DNA of 64,000 bases. Origin: Boesenbergia rotunda (lineage: Eukaryota > Streptophyta > Magnoliopsida > Zingiberales > Zingiberaceae). The position numbers and the translations under genes were made by a program. Below the pieces are notes generated by a model that saw only the letters and a program-made list of their open reading frames with translations, ran no database searches and was not told the origin of the DNA. Positions 58,699-64,000 of this stretch are shown one piece after another. The stretch lies in assembly GCA_024364735.1 (NCBI GenBank), contig JAGFNQ010010088.1:342830-406829 (forward strand), in the 5' to 3' direction. Within the stretch, counting starts at the first letter, position 1, and each line of letters starts with the position of its first letter.

Positions 58699-59768
58699 GT
58701 AGCGGCAGATCTCCATCGTTTCTCCCGAGATTTTCTTCTCCTCTAGCAATTCGATCTTCTCATTTTGGCTGTGGTTTCGGATGAGTATATAGAGTCATGT
58801 ATTTTTTTTTTTATTGTGGGATTTGCGATGCAAATCTGCCCCTTTTTTGTCTTTAGATTTCTTCTTTCTTTGTTGTTGAGAGATCTAGTTTTTTCTTTTA
58901 CTTTCCTTTTTTTCTGCATCGTCCTTCAGAGTTTTTGCCTTTTGGGTTTCTAGATCTTGATTGTTCACCTGCTTCATTTTTTCCCCTTCTTTGTCTTCTT
59001 TCACTCGGATTAGTGTTATATGAAATTCGTCTTCGTTTACTTTCTTCGGTTTGATTTCTTGAAAATCTACTGTTCCGTGCGCCAGCTTCTTAGCTGCTAA
59101 TTGTTTTTCTTTGAACTACCAGTCAATTATTCTCTCATTTCCTACAACAATAAGTCGACAGAGAAAACGAAGTCAGGGAATGAAAGAAACTGCTAATCCG
59201 AATTGTTAAACATATGTTCGATAACATTAACTATAATGGGTATCTTTAATTCAGGGACATGAATTAAATGCAAGAATTATTAGAAAAACTATCTCTTTTT
59301 TTTTTCCGAAATCCTTAGATGGTACCATTGTTCTCTCTGTTGCAAGAATAAAGTTTTTCATTTTTTTGAATTTCTTCCATTTGGTTTTAGGTTCTACTTC
59401 TGAATAAGGAATAGAATTTATCACCATTTTTTAGAATTTCTTGCCATTTGGTTCTAGGTTTTACTTCTGAATCAGTGCATCTATCTTCCATGTACAATGG
59501 GAGTTTACAGTATTCGTCATAACAACAGCTAACAATTCGTCTTTAGTAACCAGCATTCTTTTCAACCTTTGTACATTATTTCACACTGGCATCCCCTTAA
59601 CTAAAAGTTATTGCATGATTAGATTTATCAGGTATTTGCTAATTATTAAACTATCATTTCTAAGCTAGTGTGCCTAAGAAATTAGTGCATTAGGGATTTT
59701 CTATTTTTTAGTTCGCATGATAATTCCACATTAATGATGATCTTTTCCTTCCTTTCATCATTTTGCAG
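58699..59768 (+). other. Likely 5' UTR intron of the CIPK gene
   Basis: A donor AAG|GTAGCG at 58698/58699 follows a leader-like GC-richer stretch, and an acceptor TTTTGCAG ends at 59768. The intervening DNA is T-rich as in plant introns. Leader introns are common in the intron-poor CIPK clade. The exact donor is inferred and other GT sites nearby cannot be excluded. Confidence 0.45.
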
Positions 59769-60000
59769 AAAATAAAGGAGCATACCTGTCAATGCTGAAA
59801 ATATGCTTCAATAACACTTCTGACTGATTGTGGTTGCTGTTCTCCCTTATTCTGGCTGTAAATTGGGAGTATGTCATTTAGTGGTATGCATTTGGGAAAG
59901 TTTATCAGATGGACTACTCGAAACACAGGGTTAAAGCAGCTTTATGACATTAGCTACCTTGCTATACTACAGCAGTAAATACTTTTAGCATCGAGTTGTT

Positions 60001-61308
60001 ATGGAACATGCTGGGAAAATAGTGATGAAAAGGTTTGAATTAGGGAGATTGCTTGGACAGGGAAACTTTGCAAAGGTTTATTATGCCAGGAATCTCAAAA
60101 CTGGCCAGGGTGTTGCGATTAAGGTTTTTGACAAAGAGAAATTAATGAAAGTGGGTCTTATTGAACGGACCAAACGTGAGATATCAGTGATGAGATTAGT
60201 GCGGCACCCAAATGTTGTGCACCTGTTTGAGGTCATGGCTAGCAAGAGAAAGGTTTATTTTGTCATGGAGCATGTAAAAGGCGGTGAGTTATTTGATAAG
60301 ATTGCCAAAGGTAAACTAGATGAGGATGTTGCACGAAAATACTTTCAGCAACTTGTCATTGCTGTTGATTACTGCCATAGCCGAGGTATTTATCACCGTG
60401 ATCTGAAGCCTGAAAACCTACTATTAGATGAGAATGGAAACTTAAAAGTATCAGATTTTGGTCTGAGCGCAGTTGCTGATTGTAAGAGACAAGATGGCTT
60501 GCTACACACAATTTGTGGGACACCAGCCTATGTTGCTCCAGAGGTAATAAATATGTTTGGATACGATGGTGCAAAATCTGATACTTGGTCCTGTGGAGTA
60601 ATTCTATTTGTGATTTTGGCTGGGTATCTCCCCTTTCACGATTCTAATCTTATGGAAATGTACAGAAAGATTAGAAAAGGCGAATTCAAGTTCCCTAGTT
60701 GGTTTTCTCTCGAGGTCAGAAGATTGATTTCAAAAATGTTAGATCCAGATCCAATTACCAGAATTTCAATTGCCAAAGTCATGGAAAGTAGATGGTTCCG
60801 GAAATCATTGGACGACAAGAAACTGAAAGGCATAGCAGCAAAAGAAGATGCTGTTATGGATGTTTCAGCATCCCTGAGCTCCAGCAGCAACAGCTCTGAG
60901 GCAAAGGAAGACTCGAGCGAAATCAAGAACCTGAATGCATTTGACATCATTGCTCTTTCACCAGGATTTGACATATCAGGTTTGTTTCAAGAGGGAAACC
61001 ATAAGAAAGAATTTTGGTTCACGTCCAAGTCAACGGCGCTAAGTATAATATCGAAGTTGAAGGATTTAGCAAAGCATTTGAGATTAACAGTAACAAAGAA
61101 AGAGGATGGAATATTAAAAATGGAGCAGCTGTATGAAGGCAAGAAGGGTGTTTTATCCATTGACGCTGAGATATTTGAGATGACGCCTGCACTTCATTTG
61201 GTGGAGCTAAAGAAGACAAATGGTGACACTGTAGAGTATCAGAAGTTGCTGGACGATGGCATAAGGCCAGCTCTTCGGGACATTGTGTGGGCATGCCAAG
61301 GTAGTTAA
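60001..61308 (+). CDS. CIPK: CBL-interacting protein kinase (CIPK/SnRK3)
   Basis: An uninterrupted 435-codon frame encodes a Ser/Thr kinase of the SnRK3/CIPK family, which is switched on by calcium-bound CBL proteins and phosphorylates ion channels and transporters. Kinase features: GQGNFAKVY glycine loop (residues 19-27), Lys41, catalytic HRDLKPEN with HRD at 132-134, DFG at 152-154, activation-loop Thr170 in LLHTICGTPAYVAPE, APE at 179-181. The regulatory part has the NAF motif LNAFDIIALSPGFDISGLF (NAF at 312-314), which binds CBLs and holds the kinase off, followed by a PPI-type phosphatase-binding region (KEFWFTSKSTALSIISKL). The intronless coding region fits the intron-poor clade. Against most relatives, VINMFGYDGAKSDTWSCG has Met-Phe after Asn and Thr for Ile; neither is catalytic. 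I do not assign a number within the family. Confidence 0.95.
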   Translation: MEHAGKIVMKRFELGRLLGQGNFAKVYYARNLKTGQGVAIKVFDKEKLMKVGLIERTKREISVMRLVRHPNVVHLFEVMASKRKVYFVMEHVKGGELFDKIAKGKLDEDVARKYFQQLVIAVDYCHSRGIYHRDLKPENLLLDENGNLKVSDFGLSAVADCKRQDGLLHTICGTPAYVAPEVINMFGYDGAKSDTWSCGVILFVILAGYLPFHDSNLMEMYRKIRKGEFKFPSWFSLEVRRLISKMLDPDPITRISIAKVMESRWFRKSLDDKKLKGIAAKEDAVMDVSASLSSSSNSSEAKEDSSEIKNLNAFDIIALSPGFDISGLFQEGNHKKEFWFTSKSTALSIISKLKDLAKHLRLTVTKKEDGILKMEQLYEGKKGVLSIDAEIFEMTPALHLVELKKTNGDTVEYQKLLDDGIRPALRDIVWACQGS

Positions 61309-62388
61309 TTTACTTACACAATTGGGATTTATTTCTTAAATTTGGTCCAGCTTCCTAAAACCAAAGGGAAAACATGCTTTATGGTACTGTTCTATTCAGT
61401 ACCAAGAAGAAACATTTGAACGTTAGCTGAGCCCTCGGTATACATATAATTCTGTATATACACTTTGTAGTTGAAATTGCTTCCAGATGGTTAAATCCGA
61501 GCAACAATCAATTTGATCTTCGTTTGTTGATGTTAACCTGTGATATTGCCCATTTTTTCTTTTTTTTCTTGAAATGGTTCAGCTCCATAAAAAATATAAA
61601 CAAGACGTTTTAGATATTGTTAAAATACTCTTCCTTCAGCGTTGAATTAAAAAGCGTCATAGTTTTATAACATTAAATAAAATAACTGGTTCAAAGTCAC
61701 TACACATGTAACATTATAATATTAATTTTTTAACAAGTCAATACAAATTAATACAATCAAAATTATTTCAATATTATTATAAGAATTTATTTCATGTTGT
61801 GCAATAACATTAAAATAAAAATATTTTTGAGATAAAAAATATAATTCGACACTCCTATAATATTATTGGAATAATAAATATGATTGGCCCTCCTTTGTCG
61901 ACTTTTTTAAAAGTATGATGTCATTTTAATGATAATAAAAACAAAGATGCTTTTTTAATTTTTATCTATTAACAAATAGAAAGTATTTAGAAATATAATA
62001 GAAAGTAAAGTGATATAAGGTATATTATAAAATTTTAAAATTACTATAAAGTTATAGATTAAAATTTTAAAAATTTTAAATAAAAAAATAAAAATATAAG
62101 TGATATAAATTTTAATAATTCTATCAAAACTGGTCATGTAGTCAAAATTACTACATGACTATTTTATTTTATTTTTTTGTTGATTTGAAAATGCAAGTAA
62201 ACTCCAAAATCTCTACGGTGCATTTATTTATTCATATTTAAAACTGTTATACGATATTTTTAAAATTATTTAGTGACTTTGAAAATATAAATTCCAAAAA
62301 CTTCATGGTGACTATGTATATATATTTCAAATCTAATACATTATATTTTTTTTTTAAATTTTAAATCTGAATATAAAAAACGAATTCA
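61309..62388. other. CIPK 3' flank and AT-rich intergenic DNA
   Basis: The first 200-300 bases are probably the CIPK 3' UTR. The rest is very AT-rich with no gene recognised; it ends with the TCA target site of the next element. Confidence 0.45.
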
Positions 62389-63403
62389 GGGCTGTTTGGT
62401 TTTGGATAATAAGGAATAGGGAATTAGAATCAATATGTGTCAATGGAAATGGAAATAAAAATAAAAAAATCATTCTCTCATTTTCATTTTCTACCCCTCC
62501 TCATTTATCAAAGTCATATTCATATATCCAAAATATTTTTTTTTATTTTTTATTTTACTATCTCCTTTTGCATTCTCTCATTTTATTTTATCTCTCTATA
62601 TTTTAAAATTTCTTTCTCTACATATTTATTCTTTTCTCTCACTACCTCTCTTATTTATTTCTCTCTCTACATATTTATTTTTTTCACTTTCTCTCTATAT
62701 TTTCTATATTACTTTCTCTCTCTATATTTTTTTATATCACTTTCTCTCTCTACCTCTCTTTTAATAATTTATCCATCTTTATTTTTTTTACTTTCTCTCC
62801 ATATTTTCTATATTACTTTATCTTTATATTTTCTATAACTTTCTCTCTCTATCTCTCTCATCTCATTTTCTCTCTATATATTTTCAATATCACTTTCTCT
62901 CTCTACCTCTCTTCTCATAATTTATCTATATTTTTTCACTTTTTCTCTATATTTTCTATATCACTTTCTCTCTCTACTTGTCTCATCTTATTTTCCCTCG
63001 CTATATTTTTTTTTAATGATTCCTCCCTCTATTTTTTATCACGTCTATCTTATCTTACTTTCTCTCTCTATTTTTAATCTTCATTTTCTCTATTATCATA
63101 TTTTCTCTTATTTTCTTCTAATTTCTCTTATCATAATTTCTCTCTCTCTATTTTTCTACTTTATCTCTCAACCAATTTTATTTCACTTTCTCTATTTTAT
63201 AGTAATTCTATTATTTTAGTTAACTTTAAAATTTTTATGGATTCTCATTGTCAAAGTTGATTGAACCAAACATTATCAATAACACTAATTTCACACTAGG
63301 ATTTGAACCAAACACTACCAATATAATTATGATTCCCATTACCATTGACCCCTCAATAAATCTCATTATCATTCCAATTAATAAATTTGAACCAAACGCT
63401 CCC
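62389..63403. mobile_element. Tourist-like (PIF/Harbinger) non-autonomous element
   Basis: A 1015-bp element with ends GGGCTGTTTGGTTTTGG and (reverse complement of right) GGGAGCGTTTGGTTCAA, the Tourist style, and a 3-bp TCA duplication at 62386-62388 and 63404-63406 (TNA type). Most of the interior (about 62470-63200) is a pyrimidine-rich array of CTTTCTCTCTCTATATTTT-like pieces. The open frame at 62437-62838 comes from that low-complexity tract. The TCA duplication is short, so the class is likely but not certain. Confidence 0.6.
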
Positions 63404-63406
63404 TCA

Positions 63407-64000
63407 ATCTTCAATTGTAGTACTAACATATTGTAATTGCCTTTTTAAGACGATGGTCTAGAATCATATGGTTAATGTTGCCTAAGTCTCAACTAACATA
63501 TATAAGTTGTCTTCTGAACCTCACCAGTGGGAGTGGGCAAGGCTAATGCCCATATCTGAGTATGTGGAGATTTTAGGTCATCTAGCAAGAGAGGTGGACA
63601 CAAACAAGGAATGATAAAAATGGGCTGATATTTTTCCTCTATTTTATATAAAATTTTTCTTTAAATTATTATAAATAATTCAAAATTGTATTAGATCCTC
63701 ATGAAACAAAGTTAATGAAGATATCTCCACCATTGTTAAGCAAACACAAGATTGTTGATCAAACAGCTCTAACAAGACAAGTATTGTCAACTCACCGCTA
63801 ACATGTGGGCGTCTGACGAGCCCATGAAGATTTCTCTCTGTCTGTTGGTACTTGGCAAGTCAGAGAAAGTCAGGAATTTACCAATCTCCTAGCACAAGAG
63901 CTTGGAATCAAATACACCATTAGCCAGGGAATCAAATTGTGATACCCAATTCGATCTAAAGGTTTTGAACTGCCAGAAACATCAGGAAAGAACTAGATGA
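63407..64000. other. Window end, no gene recognised
   Basis: No frame, splice structure or repeat end that I can support on either strand. Sequence composition between 63500 and 64000 is less AT-rich than before, so part of an untranslated region or intron of a gene beyond the edge is possible. Confidence 0.35.

Noticed and set aside
62437..62838. 133-codon hydrophobic open frame
   Set aside because: Comes from a pyrimidine-rich low-complexity tract inside a MITE; Ser/Phe/Leu/Tyr bias is due to CTCTTTATA repeats.

Overview
This window is nuclear DNA from a flowering plant. It holds spliced genes with GT-AG introns and typical plant families: RRA arabinosyltransferase, SOFL, EPFL, CIPK and KMS/VMP1. 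Long introns, plant LTR-retrotransposon lineages (CRM-like, Tat-like and Copia) and many MITEs support this. I suspect a monocot, perhaps Zingiberales, from the texture of the GC-rich LTR remnants and the alpha-amylase, but this is a weak inference that the sequence alone does not prove.

Layout of genes: the 3' part of an RRA-type GT77 arabinosyltransferase (95-1189, +); a CPRD49-like SGNH/GDSL esterase (6885-10865, +, 6 exons); a truncated BTB/TAZ (BT) pseudogene (11290-11883, -); a RecQ helicase fragment (15980-16204, +); a complete VDAC porin (17201-20158, +, 6 exons); a SOB FIVE-LIKE gene with a probable GC-AG intron (22541-23320, +, 4 exons); a KMS/VMP1 membrane protein (41134-47265, +, 7 exons); a secreted alpha-amylase (48468-50012, -, 4 exons); an EPFL4/5/6-type secreted peptide (54674-55297, +, 3 exons); and a CBL-interacting protein kinase (60001-61308, +, intronless CDS with a likely leader intron). 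Most exon boundaries were checked by splice dinucleotides and by reading frame summing to a multiple of three.

The centre (25.4-40.8 kb) is a block of nested retrotransposons. A degraded Copia element (LTRs near 25432-25751 and 32729-33055) was split by a nearly intact CRM-like Ty3/Gypsy element (27142-32466, CACAC target duplication, LTRs about 98% identical, one open gag-pol frame running into the 3' LTR). Downstream lie a degraded Tat-type Gypsy remnant, a GC-rich LTR-like remnant and a second decayed Copia whose reverse transcriptase is split by a 537-bp hAT MITE with a perfect 8-bp duplication. A second repeat block (50.8-54.0 kb) has about 350-bp direct repeats enclosing three kinds of tandem repeat and no recognisable coding domain, like a non-autonomous LTR element.

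Other repeats include a 1.24-kb foldback (3527-4769), two tandem long hairpins (14.58-15.44 kb), a Mutator-type MITE with a 9-bp duplication (56110-56491) that shares core sequence with a smaller element inside the KMS gene, two copies of a tRNA-derived SINE (13.0 and 50.2 kb), a Tourist-like MITE (62389-63403), and a dense palindrome cluster built from the GATCGGTC motif between KMS and the amylase. The genes have unrelated roles (cell-wall glycosylation, lipid/ester hydrolysis, mitochondrial transport, cytokinin-linked growth, endomembrane traffic, starch breakdown, peptide signalling, calcium signalling). They do not form a pathway cluster. I see no clearly new biological system; the best leads are the paired hairpins, the palindrome cluster and the repeat-filled non-autonomous LTR-like element.
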